From contig JAETNT010000003.1 in the NCBI GenBank assembly GCA_021772025.1, forward strand, positions 62,001-126,000: 64,000 nucleotides of DNA, read 5' to 3'. Below the pieces are notes generated by a model, which had not been told where the DNA came from, did no database searches, and saw nothing but the letters and a program-made list of their open reading frames with translations. Origin of the DNA: Enterocloster bolteae (GTDB lineage: Bacteria > Bacillota > Clostridia > Lachnospirales > Lachnospiraceae). A program made the translations under genes and the position numbers. Below are positions 45,809 to 54,516 of this stretch, piece by piece (within the stretch, counting starts at the first letter, position 1; the number at the start of each line of letters is the position of its first letter).

Positions 45809-47062
45809 GTGATAATCCCGAGAAAATTCGTTGATTTTTACACGAATATCTGTTGCAAGACCTACTCTATTCTGGAATTCGGACGCATCCATTATGAAAA
45901 TGTGGTGTATTTCAATTTTGAAACCAATCCCAAGCTAAATGAAACCTTTGAGGAAAATATCAGCCCCGGCTATCTGATACCGATTTTATCCCATATTGCA
46001 GGTCAGACGATTGTTCGGGAAAAAACGCTGATTGTATTTGATGAGGTGCAGCTTTGTGAAAGAGCGTTGACGAGCCTCAAATACTTTTGTGAGGATGCTC
46101 CCGATTATCATATCATCGTAGCGGGCAGCTTGCTTGGCATGGCGGTAAACAGGGCTAAATTCTCATTCCCTGTGGGCAAAGTGGATATGAAAACAATGTA
46201 TCCAATGGATATGGAAGAATTTATGGTGGCTCTTAATGAAGATGCTCTTGCAACACAGATTAAAAAGTGCTTCCAGACAGATACGCCGCTGCCTTCCGCC
46301 CTGCATGATGCGGCAATGCTGCTCTACCGTCAGTATTTGATTGTGGGCGGTATGCCGGAGTGCGTGACGCAGTTTGCCGAAACAAAGGATTATATCCTCG
46401 TCCGTCATACACAGGACACGATTCTTGCGAGCTACCTTAATGATATGAGCAAATACAACAATTTGAATGAAATCAAGAAAACCAGACTTGCCTATGACAA
46501 TATTACCGTCCAGCTTTCCAAAAAAAACACTCGTTTCCAATATAGGCTGATTAAAAAAGGCGGCAGGGCTTCCGAGTTTGAAAATGCTATTGAATGGCTT
46601 TGCCTGTCTGGTATCGTGTCAAAGGTTGTAAAGGCAGAGCAAATTAAAAAGCCCCTTGAAAGCTACCGTGATATTGATGTATTCAAAATCTATGTATCAG
46701 ACTTGGGGCTGCTTTGTGCAAAGAAAGACTTGACGGCAAATGATATTCTCTATATGGTGGAGGAAATCAATGACTTCAAGGGAGGTATGGCGGAAAACTA
46801 TGTGAATGTACAGTTATCCATAAACGGATACAATACCTACTATTGGGAGTCCGCACGCAGGGCTGAGATTGACTTTATCATTCAGCGCGAGGGGCAGATT
46901 ATCCCGATTGAAGTGAAGTCGGCTGATAACACCAGGGCAAAGAGCTTAAAGGTCTATATGGACACATATGAACCTGCCTATGCGATCAAGCTCTCAGCAA
47001 GAAATTTTGGTTTTGAGAATGGCAAAAAAATCGTTCCCCTCTACGCCGCATTTTGTATCTGA
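45809..47062 (+). pseudogene. DUF4143 AAA ATPase lacking an intact P-loop
   Basis: The frame (417 codons, GTG start, no ribosome site) matches the AAA_14/DUF4143 ATPase family. Walker B-like TLIVFDEVQLCERAL lies near residue 75, AGSLLG follows, and the C-terminal nuclease-like DUF4143 part has AEIDFIIQREGQIIPIEVKSA. The N-terminus goes from IIPRKF to ICCKTYSILEFG, where the family has a GARxxGKT-type Walker A loop about 20 residues longer. An internal deletion has probably removed the nucleotide site. It could still be expressed, but ATPase function is unlikely. Unrelated by pathway to its neighbours. Confidence 0.6.
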
Positions 47063-47073
47063 AGCCTAAGGGC

Positions 47074-47102
47074 TTGTATTTAAAGAGAATCAGAGCTATA
47101 AT
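47074..47102 (+). promoter_or_regulatory. Promoter of the antiporter operon
   Basis: TTGTAT (47074-47079), 17-bp spacer, TATAAT (47097-47102), 33 nt before the first gene. No later promoter is evident through 56.4 kb. Confidence 0.7.
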
Positions 47103-47135
47103 AGCAGGAAATGGTTGGTTGGGAGGAGTTGTTTT

Positions 47136-47615
47136 GTGAGTTTCCTGATTTTTGCAGTGTGGCTGATATTAAACGGAAAGGTGACAGCAGAAATTTGTCT
47201 CTTTGGCGGGATAATATCAGCGGCACTGCTTGTTTTTATGTGTAAGTTTATGGATTACAGTTTAAAAAAGGAGCTGCTGGTGTGGGGATTGTTCCCTTTT
47301 TTTCTCCGGTATATCTGGGTGCTGGTGGAAGAGATCGTAAAGGCTAATGTCTGTGTGCTGCGGCTGATCTTAACGCCGGGACTGGAACCGGAACCGGCTC
47401 TTATCTATTTTGATACCGGATTAAAAAGCGGCACGGCAAAAATGATATTAGCCAATTCTATTACTTTGACTCCGGGAACCATTACCGTGTCAGTGGAGGG
47501 AGAACGGTTCTGTGTCCACTGTCTGGACCTGGAGCTGGCAGAAGGATTGGAAGATTCGGTATTTGTAAAGCTTCTGGAAGAGATGGAGGAAAAGAAAAAG
47601 AGATGGGGATGTTAG
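47136..47615 (+). CDS. Antiporter subunit MrpE/MnhE-like
   Basis: Membrane protein of 159 residues, first gene of the Mrp/Mbh-like operon. The GTG at 47136 follows GGGAGGAG at good spacing. Two or three N-terminal helices (SFLIFAVWLILNGK and the following) precede a cytoplasmic domain with ANSITLTPGTITVSVEG, the conserved MrpE motif. It is part of the membrane complex exchanging cations for protons. It overlaps the next gene by 13 bp. Confidence 0.88.
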   Translation: MSFLIFAVWLILNGKVTAEICLFGGIISAALLVFMCKFMDYSLKKELLVWGLFPFFLRYIWVLVEEIVKANVCVLRLILTPGLEPEPALIYFDTGLKSGTAKMILANSITLTPGTITVSVEGERFCVHCLDLELAEGLEDSVFVKLLEEMEEKKKRWGC

Positions 47616-47986
47616 AACTGGCCTGTCAATGGCTGTTAACGGGCGCCATGCTTGTTTTGGCGGTGCTGATTATTTTCAGTATTATCCGATCTGTTCTGGG
47701 GCCGAAAATTGCCGACCGGATTATTGCGGTGAATATGACCGGCACTATGATCATTATGTTGATTGCAGTGCTGTCTGTATTCCTGGACGAAAATTATCTG
47801 GCGGATATTTGTCTGATCTATGCTATGATAAGCTTTTTAGGAGTAGTTGTGCTATGCAAGGTGTATACCGGTGCGTATTTAAAAGAAAAGCATATAAAGG
47901 CCAATCTGGAAGCAGTGGAGGATAACTTAAACCGACAGGGCCTGGATTTGGATTTTACCCAAAAAGAAGAGGAGGACGGAAGATGA
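47603..47986 (+). CDS. Antiporter subunit MrpF/MnhF-like
   Basis: Small membrane protein of 127 residues with three helices. RSVLGPKIADRIIAVNMTGT is the MrpF signature, and YLADICLIYAMISFLG forms the last helix. A charged C-terminal tail follows. A second ATG six bases downstream is an alternative start. It is second in the operon and matches mbhB by position. Confidence 0.9.
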   Translation: MGMLELACQWLLTGAMLVLAVLIIFSIIRSVLGPKIADRIIAVNMTGTMIIMLIAVLSVFLDENYLADICLIYAMISFLGVVVLCKVYTGAYLKEKHIKANLEAVEDNLNRQGLDLDFTQKEEEDGR

Positions 47987-48372
47987 CGGCGAAGTGGATA
48001 CAATTTGCGGCAGCATCTCTTTTAATGATATCCGGCCTGGTATTTATGATTCTGGCAGTGTTCGGAGTCAATAAATTTGATAAGGCTTTAAACCGGATGC
48101 ATGCGGCGGCCATGGGAGATACACTGGGGATTTTATTTGTGATCCTGGGGCTTGTGGTTCTTAGAGGTATCTCCATGGATTCTTTAAAGCTAATATTAGT
48201 AATTGCCTTTTTCTGGATTGCATCCCCTGTGTCGGGCCATATGATCAGCAGGCTGGAGGCTATGACGGATGAGGATTTAGGACAGCTTCAGGTGATTCAC
48301 CAGAATAAAGAAAAAAAAGACAGCGGCCGGGAAGATTCCCTGAACAAAGGAGTAGAGAATGAGAGTATTTGA
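47983..48372 (+). CDS. Antiporter subunit MrpG/MnhG-like
   Basis: Membrane protein of 129 residues with three helices. Typical MrpG features are FGVNKFDKALNRMHAAAMGDTLG and FFWIASPVSGHMISR. It starts in an ATGA overlap and ends 14 bp inside the next gene. Matches mbhC by position. A short charged tail is Lys/Glu rich. Confidence 0.9.
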   Translation: MTAKWIQFAAASLLMISGLVFMILAVFGVNKFDKALNRMHAAAMGDTLGILFVILGLVVLRGISMDSLKLILVIAFFWIASPVSGHMISRLEAMTDEDLGQLQVIHQNKEKKDSGREDSLNKGVENESI

Positions 48373-48625
48373 AGAAATTTTGCTTCTGTGCCTGATTATC
48401 TGTGCCGTGTCAGTGGCCTTTACCAAAGACCTTCTGACCTCTATTGTAATTTTTATGTCTTACAGTCTGATTATGTGTGTGATTTGGGTGCTTCTCCAAT
48501 CACCGGATCTGGCCATTACTGAGGCAGCGGTAGGAGCCGGGGTTACCAGCATTTTATTTTTTGTAATGCTGAAAAAAATCCGCGCTATCCGAAAGGAGGA
48601 CGGCCATGAGCAGAATGAAAAATAA
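48359..48625 (+). CDS. DUF4040 / MbhD-like antiporter subunit
   Basis: Membrane protein of 88 residues with three helices. LLQSPDLAITEAAVGAGVTSILFF is the conserved MbhD/DUF4040 signature and corresponds to part of the C-terminal extension of large MrpA proteins. Here it is a separate gene, as in archaeal mbh operons. It overlaps both neighbours. Confidence 0.88.
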   Translation: MRVFEEILLLCLIICAVSVAFTKDLLTSIVIFMSYSLIMCVIWVLLQSPDLAITEAAVGAGVTSILFFVMLKKIRAIRKEDGHEQNEK

Positions 48626-49577
48626 TTACGAAAACAGCAGGTTTATGAAATTTAAGAGGTGGGTTGACGGAGAGACGGATCTGCTGTTAGATACTATGGA
48701 GATTGTTCCTGTAAAAGAAGCTGCCGTCAGAGAAGCCGGGGAAGCCTTGAAAGATTCCCCCAGTGAAAAAGGAAGGAAAACTCCGACGGTCTTTTCAGAA
48801 GGCAGAGGGCTTTTGTACTTCCGCCGGTTTTACCAGACAGTGTCGGTACTTTTGTGCTGCGGGATTATTCTGGTGCTTTTGTGGACCGTAGCCTACCTGC
48901 CTTCCTTTGGAAACGCAGGAAATCCCGACAACAATGAAGTATCGGCCCGTTATATTGAGCAGGGACTTCAGGAGACAGGAGCCGTCAACATTGTTACCGG
49001 TATGATTCTGGATTACCGGGCTTTTGATACGTTTGGGGAATCTTGCGTTCTTTTTATCGCTTCCTGCTGTGTGCTGGTTCTTCTTCGAATCGATGCTGCG
49101 GACGGAGATAAAGCGGCCAGAAAGCGGCTGGCAGAGGCCAATGATCGGATTTACGAGCCGAAAAATGATGTAATTCTTCAAAAGTGCGCCTGTATCTTAG
49201 TGCCGGTTATTTTGGTGTTTGGCATTTACATTGTTTTAAACGGCCATTTGTCTCCGGGAGGAGGTTTTTCCGGAGGAGCCGTGCTGGGATCCGGGCTGAT
49301 ATTATATCTCAATGCCTTCGGATTTGCAAAAACTCAGTGTTTTTTTACAGAAAAGGTATATCGGAGAGTCACCCTCTGCGCTCTGACTTTTTACTGTCTG
49401 GCAAAGAGCTATTCCTTCTTTACAGGCGCCAATCATTTGGAAAGCGGAATCCCTTTGGGAACGCCGGGGGAAATTTTAAGCAGCGGGCTGATTCTTCCCC
49501 TGAATATCTGCGTAGGCTTGGTGGTGGCCTGTACCATGTACGCCTTTTACACCTTGTTCCGGAAAGGAGGGATGTAG
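48606..49577 (+). CDS. MbhE-MrpB fusion antiporter subunit
   Basis: Protein of 323 residues. About 75 hydrophilic N-terminal residues precede an MbhE-like part (helix near 80-100; GMILDYRAFDTFGES near 135-147), then an MrpB domain with NGHLSPGGGFSGGAVLGSG near 215-235 and three further helices. MbhE and MrpB are usually separate proteins or parts of MrpA and MrpB. The leading soluble stretch of 75 residues is unusual. Confidence 0.82.
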   Translation: MSRMKNNYENSRFMKFKRWVDGETDLLLDTMEIVPVKEAAVREAGEALKDSPSEKGRKTPTVFSEGRGLLYFRRFYQTVSVLLCCGIILVLLWTVAYLPSFGNAGNPDNNEVSARYIEQGLQETGAVNIVTGMILDYRAFDTFGESCVLFIASCCVLVLLRIDAADGDKAARKRLAEANDRIYEPKNDVILQKCACILVPVILVFGIYIVLNGHLSPGGGFSGGAVLGSGLILYLNAFGFAKTQCFFTEKVYRRVTLCALTFYCLAKSYSFFTGANHLESGIPLGTPGEILSSGLILPLNICVGLVVACTMYAFYTLFRKGGM

Positions 49578-49578
49578 G

Positions 49579-49953
49579 GTGGAGGCGCTTTTTACCAATC
49601 TGGAAGAAACGGTTTCCATTATTCTCTTTGGTATTGGATTTACCATGCTTTTGCTCCACAGGAATCTGATAAAAAAGATTATGGGTATGAATATTATGGA
49701 TACGGCGGTGTATCTGTTTCTGGCAGTAAAAGGCTATATAAAAGGACGGATGGTTCCCATTGTAACAGATGGGATTCAGGATGCTTCTGCCTATATCAAC
49801 CCGGTTCCCAGCGGCCTGGTGCTTACAGGGATTGTCGTATCAGTCAGCACTACGGCTTTAATGCTGGCTCTGACGATCCGCCTGTACGAGAGATATGGCT
49901 CTCTGGATCTGGATCAAATTTTAATGCGGGCAAAAGAGGAGGAGATAGGATGA
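49579..49953 (+). CDS. Antiporter subunit MrpC/MnhC (NuoK-like)
   Basis: Membrane protein of 124 residues with three helices, homologous to NuoK. GTG start at 49579 after AAAGGAGGG. LLLHRNLIKKIMGMNIMDTAVYLF and LVLTGIVVSVSTTALMLAL are the conserved segments. It overlaps the next gene by an ATGA. Confidence 0.9.
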   Translation: MEALFTNLEETVSIILFGIGFTMLLLHRNLIKKIMGMNIMDTAVYLFLAVKGYIKGRMVPIVTDGIQDASAYINPVPSGLVLTGIVVSVSTTALMLALTIRLYERYGSLDLDQILMRAKEEEIG

Positions 49954-51449
49954 GCTTTTCACAGAATTTCCCCTTCTTTTCCATTATTATTGCTATGTTT
50001 TCCGGGATTATTTCTTCCGTTTTGCCTGGCAAAAAAGCCAGAAATCTAACCTTTGGGGCTATCCTTATCATCCTGCTTTTGTCGGCGGGAGTGCTGCAGT
50101 TTTGCAGCAGCCAGGGAAGCTATACTTATATGATGGGCCACTTTCCGGCTCCTTGGGGAAATGAAATCCGGGCTGGAGTCTTAGAGGGGCTGACAGCAGT
50201 TTTCTTTTGCCTGGTTATGTTTCTTTCCGTCCTGGGAGGCATGAGGCATACGGAGCAGGATATCGAAAGCTCCAAACATAATCTGTTTTATATTATGGTG
50301 GATTTGATGCTCAGTTCCCTGCTGGCTTTGATCTACACCAATGATTTGTTTACCGCTTACGTATTTGTGGAGATTAATACGATTGCCGGCTGCGGCATGA
50401 TCATGATCCGCCAAAAAGGGCGCAGCCTGTCCTCGGCGATTCGGTATATGATTCTCAGCCAGCTGGGCTCCGGTTTATTTCTTATTGGGTTAAGCCTTTT
50501 ATATGATGTAACCGGGCATCTTTTAATGAGCCCTGCCAAAGAGGCAGTAGCGGCCATAGAGGCCGCCGGAAGTTACGGGATCCCTATGCTGGTAATTATG
50601 GCGGTTATCAGTGTTGGGCTGGCCATTAAAAGCGGTTTATATCCGTTTCATTACTGGATTCCGGACACCTACGGATACGCCACCCCTGCCGCCAGCGCCA
50701 TCCTGTCCGGTCTGGTATCAAAAGGATATATTTTTCTGCTGATCAAAATCTTTTATCGGGTGCTGGGGCGGGAAAATGTTATTGCCAGTCAGATTATCAA
50801 TGTTCTTTTTGTATTCGGCCTGGCCGGAATGGTAATGGGATCCCTTCACGCTATATTAGAGCGGGATATGCGTCGGATGATCGCATTTTCTTCTGTGGCT
50901 CAGATTGGTTATATTTATATGGGAATAGGGCTGGGAACTCAAGCGGGAATGGTTGCCGCCATCTTTCATATTTTTACTCATTCTGCTACGAAAGCTCTTT
51001 TGTTTATCAGCGCAGTAGGGCTTTATGAGGTATCGGGAAATCGGAAGGATTATAAAAGCTTAAGAGGTTCCGGCTACCGAAATCCCCTGGCAGGAATAGG
51101 ATTTAGCATCGGCGCTTTATCCATGGTAGGATTTCCAATGCTGTCAGGGTTTATTTCCAAGCTTTTATTTGCCACATCCGCCCTGCAAAGCCCTTCCAAA
51201 ATGCTTCCGACGCTTATCGTTTTGGCTATCAGTACTGTGCTGAACGCAGTATATTTCCTTCGGATGGTCATTACCATTTATTCCATCCCGAAAGAAGAGG
51301 AAAAGAGGGCGGAAGACGAAAAAATTCTCCCGGGAAGCTGGAATCTCAGGCTCGCAATCACCTGCTTTATATTGCTGAATTTAACTCTTGGCTTATTTTC
51401 CCAGCCTATTGTAAAGGCAATTGGGGAGGGCTTGGCCATGTTCACATAA
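49950..51449 (+). CDS. Proton-translocating antiporter subunit MrpD/NuoN-like
   Basis: Membrane protein of 499 residues with about 14 helices. Conserved charged positions are visible: FVEINTIAG (helix 5 Glu), LAIKSGLYPFHYWIPDTYG (helix 7 Lys) and SGLVSKGY (helix 8 Lys). This is the first of four consecutive subunits of this type. By position it equals mbhH/mrpD. Confidence 0.9.
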   Translation: MSFSQNFPFFSIIIAMFSGIISSVLPGKKARNLTFGAILIILLLSAGVLQFCSSQGSYTYMMGHFPAPWGNEIRAGVLEGLTAVFFCLVMFLSVLGGMRHTEQDIESSKHNLFYIMVDLMLSSLLALIYTNDLFTAYVFVEINTIAGCGMIMIRQKGRSLSSAIRYMILSQLGSGLFLIGLSLLYDVTGHLLMSPAKEAVAAIEAAGSYGIPMLVIMAVISVGLAIKSGLYPFHYWIPDTYGYATPAASAILSGLVSKGYIFLLIKIFYRVLGRENVIASQIINVLFVFGLAGMVMGSLHAILERDMRRMIAFSSVAQIGYIYMGIGLGTQAGMVAAIFHIFTHSATKALLFISAVGLYEVSGNRKDYKSLRGSGYRNPLAGIGFSIGALSMVGFPMLSGFISKLLFATSALQSPSKMLPTLIVLAISTVLNAVYFLRMVITIYSIPKEEEKRAEDEKILPGSWNLRLAITCFILLNLTLGLFSQPIVKAIGEGLAMFT

Positions 51450-51474
51450 ATCGAAACAAAGGAGTACCAGAATC

Positions 51475-52962
51475 ATGTTTAATATCGAACAGCATCTGCA
51501 TTTGTTCCTTCCGGTGATCCTGCCTGTGGCCGCCGGGGCAGCAATGCTTGCAGGAAAAAACTTCAAAGAAAATAAAAAGGCTGGAAGAGCCGTTCTTTTG
51601 TCGGTATTGGGACTGGAGCTTGTGCTGGTAGCATGGGCTCTTATCAAAGGCGGCGGAATGGTTTTCTGGCATCTTACCGGAACCATGGATCTGGCCTTTC
51701 AGATAGATGAGATTTCCGTTCTTTTTGCCGCCCTAACTTCTGTAATTTGGTTTTTGGTGGGAATTTACGGGAGCTCTTACATGTCCTATGAGCATCGGGA
51801 AAATCAGTTTTTCGGATGGTATTTAGTGGTTTTAGGGGTGCTGATAGGGCTGGATTTCTCCGGAAATCTTCTTACTATGTATGTATTTTATGAGTTGATG
51901 ACCTTAACCTCTCTTCCCCTGGTGCTTCATGAAAGAACCCACAGGGCAGTGATGGCAGGGCTGAAATATCTCTTTTATTCTGTAGCCGGCGCATTTTTAG
52001 CCTTATTTGGAATTTTTTTCCTGGCAGGAATTACGGAAAGCCTGAGCTTTATGCCTGGAGGAGTCGTAACCCCGGAGGCGGTTGCAGGGAGAGAAGGACT
52101 GTTTCTGGCGGCAGTATTTTGCATGCTTATTGGCTTCGGAGCTAAGGCCGGAATGTTTCCTCTGCACGGCTGGCTTCCTACGGCCCACCCGGAAGCTCCG
52201 GCCCCTGCCAGCGCGGTATTGTCGGGAATCATTACAAAATCTGGTGTATTGGCGATCATCCGTGTGGTATTTTATATTGCAGGACCGAATAAACTTCGGG
52301 GAACCTGGGTGCAGGAAGTATGGATTTTGTTAAGCCTTTTAACGGTATTTATGGGATCTATGCTGGCATATAAAGAGCCGGTGCTGAAAAAGCGCCTGGC
52401 CTACTCTACAGTCAGTCAGGTGTCCTATATCCTTTTCGGGTTAAGCGTGCTGAATCCGGTTGCATTTGCCGGAGCTTTGTCCCATATTGTATTCCATTCT
52501 CTGATTAAAAATGCCTTGTTTTTATTTGCCGGAGCAGTAATCGTCACTACAGGGCAAAAACAAGTCAGTGAAATGAAAGGCCTGGGAGAAATTATGCCCA
52601 AATCCCTTTTATGCTACACAATCGTTTCCCTGGGACTGATAGGAATTCCTCCCTTATGCGGTTTTGTAAGCAAGTGGTACCTGGCTGCCGGGGCCCTGGC
52701 CTCTGACACGGGGGTATGGGGCTTTTTAGGGCCTGCGGTACTGCTGATCAGCGCTCTTTTGACAGCAGGATATTTGCTTCCTATAAGCCTGAATGGTTTC
52801 TTTCCCGGAGAGAAAATACCCAAAGAACAGGGCGGCCTAAAGGAACCGTCTCTTAAGATGCTGGTTCCCATAGGGCTCCTTACTGCTGGTACAGTGTTAT
52901 TTGGTATATTTCCTCAGGGATTTTTCAATATACTTGCAGGGATTGCAGAAAGGGTATTTTAA
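51475..52962 (+). CDS. Second antiporter-type subunit (NuoL/M-like)
   Basis: Membrane protein of 495 residues. The ATG at 51475 follows AAAGGAG. FYELMTLTSLPLVLHE supplies the helix 5 Glu, FGAKAGMFPLHGWLPTAHP the helix 7 Lys and SGIITKSGVLAI the helix 8 Lys. It lies 25 bp after the MrpD-like gene. It resembles MrpA N-terminal halves and NuoM. Confidence 0.88.
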   Translation: MFNIEQHLHLFLPVILPVAAGAAMLAGKNFKENKKAGRAVLLSVLGLELVLVAWALIKGGGMVFWHLTGTMDLAFQIDEISVLFAALTSVIWFLVGIYGSSYMSYEHRENQFFGWYLVVLGVLIGLDFSGNLLTMYVFYELMTLTSLPLVLHERTHRAVMAGLKYLFYSVAGAFLALFGIFFLAGITESLSFMPGGVVTPEAVAGREGLFLAAVFCMLIGFGAKAGMFPLHGWLPTAHPEAPAPASAVLSGIITKSGVLAIIRVVFYIAGPNKLRGTWVQEVWILLSLLTVFMGSMLAYKEPVLKKRLAYSTVSQVSYILFGLSVLNPVAFAGALSHIVFHSLIKNALFLFAGAVIVTTGQKQVSEMKGLGEIMPKSLLCYTIVSLGLIGIPPLCGFVSKWYLAAGALASDTGVWGFLGPAVLLISALLTAGYLLPISLNGFFPGEKIPKEQGGLKEPSLKMLVPIGLLTAGTVLFGIFPQGFFNILAGIAERVF

Positions 52963-52974
52963 AGGAGGGCGGCT

Positions 52975-54516
52975 ATGAATGAAATGATGTTAGCGGCTCC
53001 TGTGTTTCTGCCCCTTATAGGAGGAGCGGCGCTTCTGGCTTTGTCCGGAAAACAAAAAGGAAAAGACAGTCCTGCAATCAGAATGGTTTCAGGGGGATTT
53101 ACTTTGGGCGTCAGCCTGGTGATTTTCTGGCTGTTAAACAGAAATCCGGGGAGCGGCCTAGTACTGTTCCGGCTATATGGAAGCCTGACAGTAAAGTTTC
53201 AAATAGACGCTATGGGAAGCGTTTTTCTAGGCCTTATTAGCTTTTTATGGCCTCTGGCAACCCTTTACGCTTTTGAATATATGAAGCATGAAGAGAGAAA
53301 GCCTGCGTTTTTTGCTTACTATCTGATGACATATGGGATTACAGCCGGGGTTGCATTGGCGGGAAACTTGGTAACACTGTATTTGTTTTATGAAATGCTG
53401 ACTTTGGTAACATTCCCTCTGGTGCTTCACCCCATGACCAAGGAAGCCCAGAGAGCCAGCAGAAAATACCTCTATTATTCTATCAGCGGGGCAGCTTTTG
53501 CCTTTATAGGGCTAGTATTCCTCTTAAGCTATTCTGCAACCGGAACAACGGAATTTATAGCAGGCGGAAATTTAAATATGGAAGCGGCTCAAGGGCGGAA
53601 GAATCTGCTGTTGCTGGCATATGTACTGGCATTTTTCGGTTTCGGAGTAAAAGCCGCTCTGTTTCCGGTTCATGGATGGCTTCCAAAAGCTACGGTGGCG
53701 CCTACCCCCGTTACTGCACTTTTACATGCAGTGGCGGTAGTAAAATCCGGTGCGTTTGCAATCCTGCGTTTGACCTATTTCAGCTATGGAACAGAGTTTT
53801 TAAAGGGAACTTGGGCTCAATGGGCAGTACTGTCGGCAACAATCATTACCATTGCCTTTGGGTCTACTATGGCAGTTAGGGAAATACACTGGAAGCGGCG
53901 TCTGGCTTATTCTACCATCAGCAATTTATCCTATATTTTATTTGGGGCTGCTCTTATGTCGCCTTTGGGAATCATAGCGTCTCTCTGCCATCTTATGGCC
54001 CATGCTTTTATGAAAATCTGTTCTTTTTTCTGCGCCGGAGCAGTGATGCACCAGACCGGAAAAACCTTTGTTTATGAGTTGGACGGATTGGGAAAAAAGA
54101 TGCCGGTAACCTTTGCCTGTCTGACTGTGGCCAGTCTTTCCCTTATGGGAATTCCACTGTTTGCCGGATTTATCAGCAAATGGAATCTTATCCATGCCGC
54201 TCTTTCTTTAGGAAGCGAATGGATGGAAGGGGACGGGACAGGATGGCTCCTGACCATTATAGGAGCCGGCGTTATTCTCTATTCGGCTCTTATGACTGGT
54301 ATTTATATGCTGACAGTACTTGTAAGGGCCTATTTCCCCAAAGAAGTTTCCGGCAGTCCGGGCAGCAGGGAAAATGAGGAAAAAATTACAGATCCGGGCT
54401 GGAGGATGCTCCTTCCTCTGTTAGTTTTTGCAACGGTGATTCTGCTTATGGGAATAAACTCAGAAGTTTTTCTGCAGATGGATACATTGAGACAGATTGG
54501 AGGTGTCATAGAATGA
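52975..54516 (+). CDS. Third antiporter-type subunit (NuoM-like)
   Basis: Membrane protein of 513 residues. FYEMLTLVTFPLVLHP, FGVKAALFPVHGWLPKATVAP and HAVAVVKSGAFAIL carry the expected charged residues. AAGGAGGG lies before the ATG. It is most similar in pattern to the preceding gene, suggesting a past duplication. It overlaps the next gene by an ATGA. Confidence 0.88.
   Translation: MNEMMLAAPVFLPLIGGAALLALSGKQKGKDSPAIRMVSGGFTLGVSLVIFWLLNRNPGSGLVLFRLYGSLTVKFQIDAMGSVFLGLISFLWPLATLYAFEYMKHEERKPAFFAYYLMTYGITAGVALAGNLVTLYLFYEMLTLVTFPLVLHPMTKEAQRASRKYLYYSISGAAFAFIGLVFLLSYSATGTTEFIAGGNLNMEAAQGRKNLLLLAYVLAFFGFGVKAALFPVHGWLPKATVAPTPVTALLHAVAVVKSGAFAILRLTYFSYGTEFLKGTWAQWAVLSATIITIAFGSTMAVREIHWKRRLAYSTISNLSYILFGAALMSPLGIIASLCHLMAHAFMKICSFFCAGAVMHQTGKTFVYELDGLGKKMPVTFACLTVASLSLMGIPLFAGFISKWNLIHAALSLGSEWMEGDGTGWLLTIIGAGVILYSALMTGIYMLTVLVRAYFPKEVSGSPGSRENEEKITDPGWRMLLPLLVFATVILLMGINSEVFLQMDTLRQIGGVIE

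Noticed and set aside
49184..49669. Plus-strand frame of 161 codons overlapping the MrpB-like gene
   Set aside because: Arg/Cys/Phe-rich out-of-frame reading of a conserved membrane domain.
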